Positions 41,320 through 50,837 are shown, counted from the first letter of the stretch. The stretch is 64,000 nucleotides of DNA from Streptomyces sp. 71268 (GCF_029392895.1 NZ_CP114200.1:4619001-4683000), one strand, 5' to 3'. A program made the numbers and translations. Notes: generated from the sequence alone by a model not told the origin.

Positions 41320-43005
41320 ATGGACGAGATCACCGGCGCCTGGGACTGGCTGACGACCGGCGCGAACTGGGCGGGCACCAGCGGCGTCTGGCACCGCCTC
41401 GGCGAGCACCTGTACCTCACCCTGGTGTGCCTGGCCATCTCCTGCGCCATCGCGCTGCCCGTCGCGCTCTACCTGGGCCACATCGGCAAGGGCGGCGCGC
41501 TCGCGGTCAACATCTCCAACGCCGGCCGCGCGGTGCCCACCTTCGCCGTGCTCGTGGTGCTGATGCTGACGCCGCTGGGCAAGCACGGGGACGTGCCGAC
41601 CATCATCGCCCTGGTGCTGTTCGCGGTGCCGCCGCTGCTGACCAACGCGTACGTCGGGATGCGCGAGGCCGACCGGGACGTGGTCGAGGCGGCGCGCGGC
41701 ATGGGCATGTCCGGCTGGCAGTTGCTGGGCCGGGTCGAGCTGCCGCTCGCCTTCCCGCTGATCATGACGGGGCTGCGGACGGCCGCCGTGCAGGTGGTGG
41801 CGACCACGACGCTGGCGGCGCTGCCCGGCGGCGGCGGACTCGGCCGCATCATCACGGCCGGCTTCAACACGTACAACACCGGCCAGGTGGTCGCCGGCGC
41901 CGTGCTGGTGGCGGGGCTCGCGCTGCTGGTCGAGGGCGTGTTGGTGGTCGCCCAGCGGCTGTTGAGCCCGCTGCCGGCGGCGGTCCGCGCGGCCAGGCGG
42001 CGCGCCGAGCGCGAGCGGCGCGCGGAGGACCGGGTGGCCCCGGCGACGGCGGTGAAGTTCGCCGCGGGCGGCACGGCCGCGATCGTCGCGCTCGCCGCGG
42101 TCGTCATCGGGTACGGGGGCAGGAGCCTGGAGGACTCGTCCGCCAGGGGCGGCGGGGGCAAGGGCACGGTGGTGGTCGGGGCGGCCGGCTTCACCGAGTT
42201 CAAGATCATGGCCGAGCTGTACGCCCAGATACTGGACGACGCCGGCTTCTCCGCCTCGATCCAGCCACTCAAGGCCCGCGAGCTGTACGAGCCGGCTCTG
42301 GAGAAGGGCCAGATCGACGTGGTCCCGGAATACGCCGCCACGCTCGCCGAATTCCTCAACGCCAAGGAGAACGGCCCGGACGCGCCGGCGAAGAATCCCG
42401 TCGCCTCGGACGACACGGACAAGACCGTCGCGGCGCTGAAGAAGCTCGCCGAACCGCGCGGACTCAAGGTGCTTTCCGCCGGCGACGCCATCGACCAGAA
42501 CGCGTTCGCGGTGACCAAGGAGTTCGCCGAGAAGCACGATCTGACCACTCTCTCGGATCTCGGCGCCTCCAATCTCAAGATCAAATTGGCCGCGGGCGAC
42601 GAATGCGTGCAGCGCCCGTTCTGCTCGCCCGGGCTGAAGAAGACGTACGGCATCAACGTCACCGACGTCGACCCCAAGGGCGTGGGCACGGTGCAGTCGA
42701 AGCAGGCGGTCAAGGACGGCACCGACGACATGCTGCTGACCACGACGACGGACGCCACACTGGAGGATTTCGGGCTCGTTCTGTTGCAGGACGACAAGGG
42801 CCTGCAAAACGCCGACAACGTCCTTCCCGTCGTCAACGCGAAGGACGCCGGTGGGGCCAAGTTGGCGGCCGTACTCGACAAGCTCACCCGGGTTCTGACG
42901 ACCCAGGACCTGGCCGACATGAACCGCGCGGTGGATGCCGAACGGGAGAAGCCCGCTGATGTCGCCAAGGACTACCTGGAGAAGAAGGGATTGCTCACCA
43001 AGTAA
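41320..43005 (+). CDS. Fused OpuC-type permease and substrate-binding protein
   Basis: The 561-aa protein joins a second permease (residues 1-212; EAA loop VEAARGMGMSGWQLLGRVELPLAFP in parts, near 122-145) to a betaine/choline-binding domain (about 282-561; starts TVVVGAAGFTEFKIMAELYAQIL, ends DYLEKKGLLTK). Between them are an Arg/Glu-rich linker (222-240) and one hydrophobic segment (247-264). That segment ends GYGG, where a free-standing binding protein would usually carry a lipobox Cys. The topology puts the binding domain outside, tethered to the transporter, as in OpuABC-type systems. The downstream binding domain is slightly less GC-rich in places (42340-42600). ATG 41320 follows GAGGAC. 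Confidence 0.9.
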   Translation: MDEITGAWDWLTTGANWAGTSGVWHRLGEHLYLTLVCLAISCAIALPVALYLGHIGKGGALAVNISNAGRAVPTFAVLVVLMLTPLGKHGDVPTIIALVLFAVPPLLTNAYVGMREADRDVVEAARGMGMSGWQLLGRVELPLAFPLIMTGLRTAAVQVVATTTLAALPGGGGLGRIITAGFNTYNTGQVVAGAVLVAGLALLVEGVLVVAQRLLSPLPAAVRAARRRAERERRAEDRVAPATAVKFAAGGTAAIVALAAVVIGYGGRSLEDSSARGGGGKGTVVVGAAGFTEFKIMAELYAQILDDAGFSASIQPLKARELYEPALEKGQIDVVPEYAATLAEFLNAKENGPDAPAKNPVASDDTDKTVAALKKLAEPRGLKVLSAGDAIDQNAFAVTKEFAEKHDLTTLSDLGASNLKIKLAAGDECVQRPFCSPGLKKTYGINVTDVDPKGVGTVQSKQAVKDGTDDMLLTTTTDATLEDFGLVLLQDDKGLQNADNVLPVVNAKDAGGAKLAAVLDKLTRVLTTQDLADMNRAVDAEREKPADVAKDYLEKKGLLTK

Positions 43006-43069
43006 CCGGGAGGGAACAGATCGCGGGGCGGGCAGCGCGACGCGACGTACGCACGGTAAGTTTCAGGCC

Positions 43070-44611
43070 ATGCCACGTGGACGCCATCGTCATTCCCTGC
43101 CTCTGCACCGGCTGCTCCCACCGTTGGCCGTCGCGGGTGTGTCAACCGCCTGCGCCGCGGCCGCGTGGCTCGTCGGTGAACCCCTGCTGGTCCGCTCGCT
43201 GGCCACGGCCGCGGCGGTGGCCGCGATCGTCGGCGCCGTGCTGCTGCGCCGCTGGGACAGCGCGGCGGACAAGCGCCTCGCGGACCTGAACCGCGCCCGG
43301 CTGCGCGACGAGTGGCGGACCGAGGAACGCGTGGCGGAGCTGGAGGCGGACGCCGAGCGGGCCCGTGGCGCGCGCACCAAGCTGGAGGCGAAGCTGCGCG
43401 CCAAGCGCGCCGAACTCGCCCGGCTGCGCAACGAGCACGCGGCGCTGCTCCGCCGGTACGCCACCGCCGAGACCGAGCGCGCCCGGACGCTGGAGGAGCG
43501 CCGCCGCCTCGCCCTTGGCACCCCGTCAACCATGGGTGCCGCGCAGGAGGGTGACGTGGTGGAGACCTCGGGAGCCGCGGCGGCCGTCGCGGCCGTGGCC
43601 GCCGCGCGCGGCGCCCGGGCCGACGCCGCCCGGCCCGCCGCCGGCCGGGAGCGGGCGGCCGCGGCCGGCGGGGTACCGACCATGCGGCTCACCGGCCTCC
43701 TCCAGCCCGCCGTGTACGAGCGGGCCGCCGTGGCCCTGCGCGACCTCGCCCGCAACGCGGCCGCGCAGCGCGCGGCTGACGCGGTGACGGCTGATGCTGT
43801 GACGGATGGCGCGGTGACGGACGGCGTGGCGACTGCCGACGTGGCGACGGGTGCCACGGGGGCCAGTGCCGAGCCGGCTGAGCAGGCGGCGCCGGCCGAG
43901 CAGGCCGGGCGGGTGGCGGCCGGCGTGGATGGCGCCCCCGGCCTGGTGACGGCGGAGGCCACGGTGGACGTCGTGGCGGCGGACGCGGTGGAGAACGACG
44001 CCGCCGCCGCATCCGCTGACGTGCCCGCCACCGACGTTCCCGCCGATGTCGATGCCGGTGGGGATGTCGATGCCGTGGCCGAGGCTGACGCCGGCCCGGC
44101 GGTGGCTCCCGGCGACACCGCGTACACCGCCGACGCCGCCGACGTACGGGACGACGCGCGGGCCACCGAGGCCACTGAGACCACCGAGGCCACGGAGACC
44201 GCCGAAGCCACCGCGGCCGCCGAGCACGGTCGGGCCGATGGCGTCGCGGGGCTCGCGGGGCCCGTCGCGGCTCCGCTCGCCGCGGCCGTGGTGCCGCAGC
44301 CGGCGCAGACCGCCCCGCAGTGGCGCCCGGCGTCGCGGGCGGTCGGCGGCTTCGACTTCTTCGGCAACGAGTCGGGGGCGCCCGCCGCCCGCCGTGCCGG
44401 CGCGCTGGAGGACGACCTCGCGGACGTGGTCGGCGCCGAGGCCATCGCCGACCACGCGGCGCACGCGCGGGACGCGCACGACGCACCGCACGAGCAGGAC
44501 GCGACCACCTCCGCCACGGCGAACGCGGCGGACGACGGGGTCATCGACCTCACCGTGCACGACGAGACCGAGCAGATCGACCTGGCCGAGCTGCGCGGCG
44601 CCATCTCGTAA
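43070..44611 (+). CDS. Hypothetical membrane protein with coiled coil and Ala/Asp/Thr-rich repeats
   Basis: I do not recognise a named family. The 513-aa protein has a basic N-terminus and two hydrophobic segments (about 18-36 and 41-58). A heptad-like charged helix follows (about 70-145: RLADLNRARLRDEWRTEERVAELE and so on in parts). A long Ala/Val/Asp/Thr-rich region (about 240-410, with units like ATETTEATET) comes next. The C-terminus is more ordered (WRPASRAVGGFDFFGNE near 425; DDGVIDLTVHDETEQIDLAELRGAIS in parts at the end). The conserved acidic tail suggests a protein-binding motif, and the coiled coil suggests oligomerisation at the membrane. A strong terminator follows. Confidence 0.6.
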   Translation: MPRGRHRHSLPLHRLLPPLAVAGVSTACAAAAWLVGEPLLVRSLATAAAVAAIVGAVLLRRWDSAADKRLADLNRARLRDEWRTEERVAELEADAERARGARTKLEAKLRAKRAELARLRNEHAALLRRYATAETERARTLEERRRLALGTPSTMGAAQEGDVVETSGAAAAVAAVAAARGARADAARPAAGRERAAAAGGVPTMRLTGLLQPAVYERAAVALRDLARNAAAQRAADAVTADAVTDGAVTDGVATADVATGATGASAEPAEQAAPAEQAGRVAAGVDGAPGLVTAEATVDVVAADAVENDAAAASADVPATDVPADVDAGGDVDAVAEADAGPAVAPGDTAYTADAADVRDDARATEATETTEATETAEATAAAEHGRADGVAGLAGPVAAPLAAAVVPQPAQTAPQWRPASRAVGGFDFFGNESGAPAARRAGALEDDLADVVGAEAIADHAAHARDAHDAPHEQDATTSATANAADDGVIDLTVHDETEQIDLAELRGAIS

Positions 44612-44657
44612 GGCTCGCCGCGCGCCGCGCGCCAAGAGCGCTCGGAGACCGGAAACT

Positions 44658-44689
44658 CGAAAGGGGCCCCCGTGGCGGGGCCCCTTTCG
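44658..44689. terminator. Bidirectional terminator with T-run
   Basis: CGAAAGGGGCCCC (44658-44670) and GGGGCCCCTTTCG (44677-44689) form a 13-bp perfect stem followed by GGTTTTCGGG, so it works like an intrinsic terminator on the + strand. It separates the convergent coiled-coil gene and nuoD2. Confidence 0.88.
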
Positions 44690-44724
44690 GGTTTTCGGGT
44701 GTGAGGAGCGTCCGGTCGTCCGGG

Positions 44725-45867
44725 CTACTTGTCGATGTCGCCGACGACGAAGAACAGCGAGCCGAGGATGGAGACCATGTCGGCGACCAGCGTGCCGGGC
44801 AGCAGCTCCGTCAACGCCTGGATGTTGTTGAAAGAGGCCGAGCGGAGCTTGAGCCGGTACGGGGTCTTCTCGCCCTTGGAGACCAGGTAGTAGCCGTTGA
44901 GGCCGAGCGGGTTCTCGGTCCAGGCGTACGTGTGGCCCTCGGGGGCCTTGAGCACCTTGGGCAGCCGCTGGTTGATCGGACCCGGCGGGAGATCGGCGAT
45001 CCGGTCGAGGCAGGCCTCGGCGAGATCGAGCGAGTTGTGCGTCTGGTCGAGCAGGCACTCGAAGCGGGCCAGGCAGTCGCCCTCGGTCCGGGTGACGACG
45101 CGCAGCGTGTCGCGCAGTTGCCCGTACGCGAGGTACGGCTCGTCCCGGCGGAGGTCGAAGTCGACGCCGGAGGCGCGGGCGATCGGGCCGCTGACGCCGT
45201 ACGCGTGCACGGCCCGCTCGGACAGCACGCCCACGTCGCGGGTGCGGCCACGGAAGATCTCGTTGCCGAGGACGAGGTTGTCGTACACGTCCATCCGGGA
45301 CTGGGCCTCGGCCACCGCGGCGCGGGCGCGGCCGAGCCAGCCGGCGGGCAGGTCCTCCTTGAGGCCGCCGACGCGGTTGTACATGAAGTGCATCCGGCCG
45401 CCGGAGATCTCCTCCATCACCGCCTGGAGCTGCTCCCGCTCGTGGAAGGCGTGGAAGACGGGCGTGATGCCGCCGAGTTCCAGGGGGTAGGAGCCGAGGA
45501 ACATCAGGTGGTTGAGGACCCGGTTCAACTCGGCGAGCAGGGTGCGGGTCCACACGGCGCGCTCGGGCACCTCCATGCCGAGCATCCGCTCCACGGCGAG
45601 CACCACGCCGAGCTCGTTGGAGAAGGCGGAGAGCCAGTCGTGCCGGTTGGCGAGCATGATGATCTGGCGGTAGTCGCGCGCCTCGAACAGTTTCTCGGCG
45701 CCCCGGTGCATGTAGCCGATGACCGGTTCGGCCCGCTCGATCCGCTCGCCGTCGATCACCAGCCGCAGGCGCAGCACGCCGTGCGTGGACGGGTGCTGCG
45801 GCCCGATGTTGAGCACCATGTCGGTGCTCTCCGCCGCCCCGCCGATGCCGACTGTCGTCTCCGTCAT
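44725..45867 (-). CDS. nuoD2: Orphan NADH-quinone oxidoreductase subunit D-like protein (NuoD2)
   Basis: The 380-aa protein is a full-length NuoD/49-kDa homologue ([15 protein letters not shown] at 20-34, [33 protein letters not shown], final GDIDK). No other nuo gene is present nearby, so it is a stand-alone copy. His29 matches the quinone-site His38 of Thermus Nqo4, but the quinone Tyr87 position is Trp78 here (RHDWLS in place of RxDYL). Arg55 in MHRGAEK aligns with Arg85 of mammalian NDUFS2, the residue methylated by NDUFAF7. The gene lies 12 bases after a MidA/NDUFAF7-type methyltransferase. Start ATG 45867. Confidence 0.92.
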   Translation of the reverse strand: MTETTVGIGGAAESTDMVLNIGPQHPSTHGVLRLRLVIDGERIERAEPVIGYMHRGAEKLFEARDYRQIIMLANRHDWLSAFSNELGVVLAVERMLGMEVPERAVWTRTLLAELNRVLNHLMFLGSYPLELGGITPVFHAFHEREQLQAVMEEISGGRMHFMYNRVGGLKEDLPAGWLGRARAAVAEAQSRMDVYDNLVLGNEIFRGRTRDVGVLSERAVHAYGVSGPIARASGVDFDLRRDEPYLAYGQLRDTLRVVTRTEGDCLARFECLLDQTHNSLDLAEACLDRIADLPPGPINQRLPKVLKAPEGHTYAWTENPLGLNGYYLVSKGEKTPYRLKLRSASFNNIQALTELLPGTLVADMVSILGSLFFVVGDIDK

Positions 45868-45879
45868 GGGCCCAGTCTC

Positions 45880-47241
45880 TCAGCTCGCCCGCGGCGGCCC
45901 GGACCCGTCCCGGGGCGGGACCGGGGCCGGGAGCGGGAGGACGTCGGCGACGGCGAGGGGGCCCACCGGTTGGCACAGCCAGCCGAAGCCGCCGAGCCCC
46001 GCGGGGTCGGTCAGCTCGGCCGCCTCGCCGGCCAGCCCGAGGGCCCGCAGGTAGCCGGCGGGGTCGGTGCTGGCCAGCGCCAACGGTGGCCGCCGCCCGG
46101 CGAGGCCGAGCGCGCGCAGGGCGTCCCGCTGGGTGTGCAGCACGGGGGTCCCCGCGCGCGCCGCCCGGGCGCCCGCCGCCGCGCACGCGTCCAGCGCGAC
46201 GTGGGCGGTCAGGTCGCACGAGCCGTCCGGCACGGGGCGCACCTCGCGGCCGTCGCGGAAGCCGGTGAGGGTGCCGTACGGGGGGCGGGCCGCGCGGGTG
46301 TGGGCGTAGTCCACGGCGACCGCGAGCCCGGCGTCCAGACCGCGCACGGCGCGCGCCCAGGCGGCGTCCCGGGGCGCCCCCACCTCGGCCCGCGCTCCGG
46401 GCTCGGCCCGCGACCCGGCTCGTGCCCCGTGCTCGGCCCGCGAACCGGGTTCCGGTCCGGGGCCGGCCTCCGGCATCGGCGCGGCCTCCCGTACGGGGCC
46501 GGTGTGCGGTCCGGGCCCGGCCTCCCGTGGCCACGGCCACCAGTCGGCGAGCCAGGCGGCGTCGGCCCCCGTGACCGGTTCGCCCAGTTCCTCCGTGCCG
46601 TCCGGGGCCACCCGTACCCGGCGCGGCACGCCGTCCGGGTCCGCCTCGACCACGTCCACCGGCACGTTGTCCAGCCACTCGTTGGCGATCAGCAGGCCGG
46701 TCAGCGAACCGGGCGCGGGCAGTTCCGCGCGCCACTCGACGCGCGGGTCGAGCCCGGCCGGCCGCCGCGCGCGCTCGACGGCGTACGGGCGCAGTCGCTC
46801 CGCGAGGCCGGCCGCGCCCGCCGCGACGCCCGGTGTCTCCAACGTCCCCAGGGCGCCCAGTACGCCGGTGAGGAGTTCGCCGCGGCCGGCGCCGACGTCG
46901 ACGAGGGCGAGTTCGGCGGGGTGGCCCAGGGCGGCGTCCACGCGGGCCAGCAGCGTGGCGACGGCCCGCGCGTACAGCGGCGACGCGTGCACGGAGGTGC
47001 GGAAGTGGCCGGCCGGGCCCTCGGGGCGGTGGTAGAAGCCGCCCGGCCCGTACAGCGCCCGTTCGGCGGCGGCCCGCCACCCCGTACGCCCGGACGGCGC
47101 ACCCGGCGGGGGCGGGCTCGACGGCGTCCGGGCGCCCGCGCCCGCCGGCCCGGTGCCGCCAGCTCCGTGGGCCCTGCCGGCCTCGTGAGGACCCTTGGCC
47201 CCGCTGGCCCCGTCGTCGGCCGTTCCGGGTCCCCGTGTCAT
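45880..47241 (-). CDS. MidA/NDUFAF7-family (COG1565) SAM-dependent methyltransferase
   Basis: The 453-aa protein has the COG1565 pattern: [34 protein letters not shown] (in parts, residues about 62-95), the SAM-binding [18 protein letters not shown] (about 110-127) and [16 protein letters not shown], the family NEFxD-like acceptor loop. Mitochondrial NDUFAF7 dimethylates an arginine of the NuoD homologue NDUFS2. Here the gene is directly upstream of nuoD2 in one operon. An Ala/Gly/Glu-rich insert with repeated GARAEPGSRAE-like units (about 255-290) and a 45-residue disordered N-terminus are extra. ATG 47241 has GGAGGG 8 bases upstream. Confidence 0.85.
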   Translation of the reverse strand: MTRGPGTADDGASGAKGPHEAGRAHGAGGTGPAGAGARTPSSPPPPGAPSGRTGWRAAAERALYGPGGFYHRPEGPAGHFRTSVHASPLYARAVATLLARVDAALGHPAELALVDVGAGRGELLTGVLGALGTLETPGVAAGAAGLAERLRPYAVERARRPAGLDPRVEWRAELPAPGSLTGLLIANEWLDNVPVDVVEADPDGVPRRVRVAPDGTEELGEPVTGADAAWLADWWPWPREAGPGPHTGPVREAAPMPEAGPGPEPGSRAEHGARAGSRAEPGARAEVGAPRDAAWARAVRGLDAGLAVAVDYAHTRAARPPYGTLTGFRDGREVRPVPDGSCDLTAHVALDACAAAGARAARAGTPVLHTQRDALRALGLAGRRPPLALASTDPAGYLRALGLAGEAAELTDPAGLGGFGWLCQPVGPLAVADVLPLPAPVPPRDGSGPPRAS

Positions 47242-47509
47242 GCCGCTGCCCTCCACCGATGCTCCCGTCTTCCTCTTCGGCTGTCGTCGCGCCGGCTGTC
47301 CGGTCTGGCACGACCATCCTGGGCCCCCGGGGCAGGCAGGGCTCACCAACTCGTCCGCTCCGCCGCTGACCTGGGGCGTTGTCGCGCTGGGAGGATCTCG
47401 CGGGAGCATACCGGGTGGTCGGTCTCCACCTTGGGGAGTACGCGGGGCCGTACCGGATCGACCGTCCGGTTGACCCCTGCACACACTTCCCCTGCCTACG
47501 CTGGGTGAC

Positions 47510-48712
47510 GTGCAACGTCTCTACGATTTCCTCCGCAGGCACCCCACCGGTGTGGACAGCTTCTGGGCTGTCATGCTGGCGGGCCTCGCCCTGCTCTGGG
47601 TCGTGGAGGAGAGCATGGGGCGCGAGGTGCGCCTGGTGGCCGCCGTGCTCTGCGCGGTCCTGTGCGCGGCCACCGCGCTGCGCCGGCGCGCGCCGGAGAA
47701 GATGCTGCTGGTGGTCGCGGCGGTGGGGGTGCTCCAGCTCGCGACCGACGTGGGGATCAACCCGGCCGACTTCGCCATGCTGGTGGTCATCTACACCTGC
47801 GCGGCCAACGGCGCCCGCTGGGCCTCCTGGCTGGGACTGGTGGGCGGCCTGTGCGCGCCCACCATGGCCGCCCTGCGCTGGCCGCCCGAGGCTCAGACCC
47901 AGACCCAGTGGCAGAGCGTCGTCTCCGTGGCCTTCATGACGATCCCCTTCGCGCTGGCCTGGGTGCTCGGCGACTCGATCCGTACCCGCCGCGCGTACTA
48001 CGCCCAGTTGGAGGAGCGCGCCGCGCGCCTGGAGCGGGAGCGGGAGGCACAGGCGAAGGTGGCCGTCGCGGGCGAGCGCGCCCGAATAGCCCGCGAGCTG
48101 CACGACGTCGTCGCGCACAACGTGTCGGTCATGGTGGTGCAGGCCGACGGCGCCGCGTACGTCCTGGACGCCGCGCCCGAGCAGGCCAAGCAGGCCCTGG
48201 AGACGATCTCGGGGACCGGGCGGCAGGCGCTGGCCGAGATGCGCCGGCTGCTCGGCGTGCTGCGCACCGGCGAGGGCAGCGAGGGCGGCGAGTACGTGCC
48301 ACAGCCCGGCGTCGAGCAGCTCACGGACCTCATAGAGCAGGTGCGGGGCGCCGGCCTCCCGGTCGACTTCAAGGTGGCGGGCGAACCGCGCCCGCTGGAC
48401 AGTGGCGTGGAACTGACCGCGTACCGCATCGTGCAGGAGGCGCTGACCAACACCCGCAAGCACGGCGGGGAGCACGCCGGGGCGACCGTCCGGCTCAGCT
48501 ACGCCGACACCGAACTCGACCTGCTGATCGAGGACGACGGCCGAGGCGCCGGCCGCGAGCTGTACGAGGCGGGCGGCGCCGACGGGCTCGGCCACGGCCT
48601 GATCGGCATGCGGGAGCGCGTCGGGATGGTCGGGGGCCGGCTCGACGCGGGGCCGCGCAGCGGTGGCGGCTTCCGGGTCAGCGCGGTGCTGCCGCTCAAG
48701 CCGTCGAGGTGA
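47510..48712 (+). CDS. Sensor histidine kinase, HisKA_3 (NarL-type)
   Basis: The 400-aa kinase has about five membrane segments in residues 18-150. A linker helix leads to HisKA_3 with the phospho-acceptor His198 in [18 protein letters not shown], followed by an HATPase_c domain ([39 protein letters not shown]). Short extracellular loops suggest intramembrane sensing. The GTG at 47510 lies only a few bases past a possible promoter (TTGACC at 47470-47475; TACGCT at 47497-47502 with a long spacer), so the mRNA may have almost no leader. The response regulator follows at 48917. It is divergent from the methyltransferase-nuoD2 operon. Confidence 0.92.
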   Translation: MQRLYDFLRRHPTGVDSFWAVMLAGLALLWVVEESMGREVRLVAAVLCAVLCAATALRRRAPEKMLLVVAAVGVLQLATDVGINPADFAMLVVIYTCAANGARWASWLGLVGGLCAPTMAALRWPPEAQTQTQWQSVVSVAFMTIPFALAWVLGDSIRTRRAYYAQLEERAARLEREREAQAKVAVAGERARIARELHDVVAHNVSVMVVQADGAAYVLDAAPEQAKQALETISGTGRQALAEMRRLLGVLRTGEGSEGGEYVPQPGVEQLTDLIEQVRGAGLPVDFKVAGEPRPLDSGVELTAYRIVQEALTNTRKHGGEHAGATVRLSYADTELDLLIEDDGRGAGRELYEAGGADGLGHGLIGMRERVGMVGGRLDAGPRSGGGFRVSAVLPLKPSR

Positions 48713-48916
48713 GTGGCGGTGGTCGGCGCGCGTACGGTTTCCCTGGCTCCGACGGCCACCGCGCGACTCCGACGGCCGTCCCGCCCGGGCCCCGGGCCCG
48801 CACCGCGCGCGTGCCGCACCGGCTCCCGCGCCACCCCACCCGACCCACACCGCCTCGCCTCACCCAGCTTCCGCTCCGTCCCAGACCGCCCCGCCTGAAG
48901 AAAGAGAACCGGACCG

Positions 48917-49594
48917 ATGCCGATTCGCGTGATGCTCGTCGATGACCAGGCCCTGCTGCGGACCGGTTTCCGCATGGTGCTGGCGGCCCAGCCGGACATG
49001 GACGTCGTCGCCGAGGCCGGCGACGGCCTTGAGGCACTGGAGGTGCTGCGGAGCACCGAGGTGGACGTCGTGCTGATGGACGTCCGCATGCCACGGCTCG
49101 ACGGGGTGGAGGCCACCGCCCGTATCTGTCGTGCCGAGGGCGCGCCCAAGGTGCTGATACTCACCACCTTCGACCTGGACGAGTACGCGTTCTCGGCGCT
49201 GAAGGCCGGCGCGGGCGGCTTCATGCTCAAGGACGTGCCGCCCGCCGAACTCCTCACCGCCATCCGCGCCGTGCACAGCGGCGACGCGGTGGTCGCGCCG
49301 AGCACGACGCGCCGGCTGCTCGACCGGTTCACGCCGATGCTGCCGAGCAGCGGCGCCGCCGAGGCGGAGCGCTCCGAGATCGGCAAGCTGACCGAGCGGG
49401 AGCGCGAGGTGATGATGCTCGTCGCGCAGGGCCTGTCCAACGGCGAGATAGCGGCGCGGCTGGTCCTCTCCGAGGCGACCGTGAAGACCCACGTGGGCCG
49501 CATCCTGACCAAGCTCGGCCTGCGGGACCGGGTGCAGGTGGTGGTGCTGGCGTACGAGACGGGCCTGGTGCGCGCGGGCGGAACGGCGCAGTAG
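48917..49594 (+). CDS. NarL/FixJ-family response regulator
   Basis: The 225-aa regulator has a receiver domain with Asp55 (DVVLMDVRMPRLDG), TTFDLDEYAFSALKAGAGGFMLKD around the conserved Thr/Lys, and a C-terminal LuxR-type HTH (LTEREREVMMLVAQGLSNGEIAARLVLSEATVKTHVGRILTKL in parts). Its partner is the histidine kinase 205 bases upstream. AAGAAAGAGAACC precedes ATG 48917. Targets are unknown; the divergent nuoD2 operon is an obvious candidate by position. Confidence 0.93.
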   Translation: MPIRVMLVDDQALLRTGFRMVLAAQPDMDVVAEAGDGLEALEVLRSTEVDVVLMDVRMPRLDGVEATARICRAEGAPKVLILTTFDLDEYAFSALKAGAGGFMLKDVPPAELLTAIRAVHSGDAVVAPSTTRRLLDRFTPMLPSSGAAEAERSEIGKLTEREREVMMLVAQGLSNGEIAARLVLSEATVKTHVGRILTKLGLRDRVQVVVLAYETGLVRAGGTAQ

Positions 49595-49715
49595 CCGGTA
49601 CGGGGCGGCCGGCGCGGCGGCGGGAACCGGCTGCCGCCCGGCACGGCGGGCGGGCGGCGGCGCGTTGGCGGGCGGCGCGGGAGCGGGCGGGCCGCGCGGT
49701 GGGGGGCGTTCGCGC

Positions 49716-49749
49716 GGCCGCCCGGTCAGCGCGGCGGCCCGGTCAGCGC
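49716..49749. repeat. 17-bp tandem duplication at the end of the ArsR-like gene
   Basis: GGCCGCCCGGTCAGCGC (49716-49732) and GGCGGCCCGGTCAGCGC (49733-49749) are adjacent copies with one mismatch. The stop codon (complement of TCA at 49743-49745) lies in the second copy. Confidence 0.75.
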
Positions 49750-50837
49750 AGCAGGGCCTCCAGGAAGTCGGAGCCGAGGCGCGCCACGGACGCCAGGTCG
49801 AGCTGGTGCAGCACGTACCGGCCGCGCCGGCGGGTGGTCAGCAGGCCAGCCTTCTTCAGCACGGATATGTGCCGCGAGACCTCGGGCGCGGTGATGCCGT
49901 GCGCGTTGGCCAACTCGCCGGTGGTGTGCGTGCCACGGGAGAGCGTCCGGCACAGGTTCATGCGCACCGGGTGGGAGACCGCGTCCAGCCGCCGCTGCAC
50001 CAGCTCAAGCGCCTGCGGGCGCGGCAACTCCGGGGAGCCCACCGGGTAGTGCACGACGGGCTTCCAGCCCGGGGCGTGCAGGACCAGCAGGTGCGGCCAG
50101 CCGAACGCGGTCGGCACGAAGGTGATGCCGGCCCGCTCGCCCGGTTGCAGCGCGGTCGTCTGACCCGTCGCCAACTTGTCCGCCACGATGCGCTGCCGCT
50201 CGGTGTCGAGGGTGAGCGCCGGCGAGACCTCGGCCAGCGCCTCGGCGAGGCCCCTGCGCCGCAGCACCTCCGCCTTGTGCCGGGCGTCGGCGGCGAGCTG
50301 CACCCGTACGCGCTGCCAGGTGTCCCCGAAGAACGCCTGCTCACAGTCCTCGAAGAGGCGGCGCAGCCAGGCGCGTACGGCGGGCGGGTCGGCCAGCACC
50401 CGTTCCACGAACGCCGCCTGGCACGGGCCGCGCGCCGCCGCCCGCTCCCTGGTGCGGTCGCGCTCGTACGGGTCGTGCAGCGGGCTCGGCCGGGCGCGCC
50501 CGTAGCTGGCCGCGCAGGAGATCTCCAGAGCGGCCGTGACGAACTCCTCCTCCGGCATCTGGTCCAGCCGGTCCAAGTCCTCGGCCAGGGTCGCGCCGGG
50601 GTCGGGCGGCAGCAGGATGTCGGAGCGCGTGGTGCGCCACAGGAAGTCCGCCTCCTGGAGCCGGTCGGCCAGGTCGGGCTTGAGCGCGCAGGCGGTGGCG
50701 GTGGTCCAGTTGTGCAGCCCCGGGTGGTGGGCGGGCTCGGACAGCGCGTGCAGCGCCGCGCCCAGTTCCGCCAGGGGCGAGGGGGCGAAGGCGATGCGTT
50801 CCGGGGGCAGGCCCGCGATGTCGATGGTGACGCTCAC
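49743..50837 (-). CDS. DUF5937 / ArsR-like winged-helix regulator
   Basis: The 364-aa protein has an N-terminal region of about 250 residues of the DUF5937 type (FAPSPLAELGAALHALSEPAHHPGLHNW in parts). A C-terminal ArsR-like HTH follows (MNLCRTLSRGTHTTGELANAHGITAPEVSRHISVLKKAGLLTTRRRGRYVLHQLD in parts, residues about 290-345). The inverted order (HTH at the C-terminus) is normal for this actinobacterial family. No metal-binding Cys motif is visible, so it is not a metal sensor by sequence. GTG 50837 is the start, weak GTAGG upstream. It is convergent with the two-component pair. Confidence 0.82.
   Translation of the reverse strand: MSVTIDIAGLPPERIAFAPSPLAELGAALHALSEPAHHPGLHNWTTATACALKPDLADRLQEADFLWRTTRSDILLPPDPGATLAEDLDRLDQMPEEEFVTAALEISCAASYGRARPSPLHDPYERDRTRERAAARGPCQAAFVERVLADPPAVRAWLRRLFEDCEQAFFGDTWQRVRVQLAADARHKAEVLRRRGLAEALAEVSPALTLDTERQRIVADKLATGQTTALQPGERAGITFVPTAFGWPHLLVLHAPGWKPVVHYPVGSPELPRPQALELVQRRLDAVSHPVRMNLCRTLSRGTHTTGELANAHGITAPEVSRHISVLKKAGLLTTRRRGRYVLHQLDLASVARLGSDFLEALLR

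Noticed and set aside
43526..48850. A 5.3-kb uninterrupted reading frame on the minus strand (over 1,700 codons)
   Set aside because: It runs across the coiled-coil gene, nuoD2, the methyltransferase and the kinase in a different frame. Its product is Arg/Gly/His-rich without domains. Long antisense frames are expected at this GC content.
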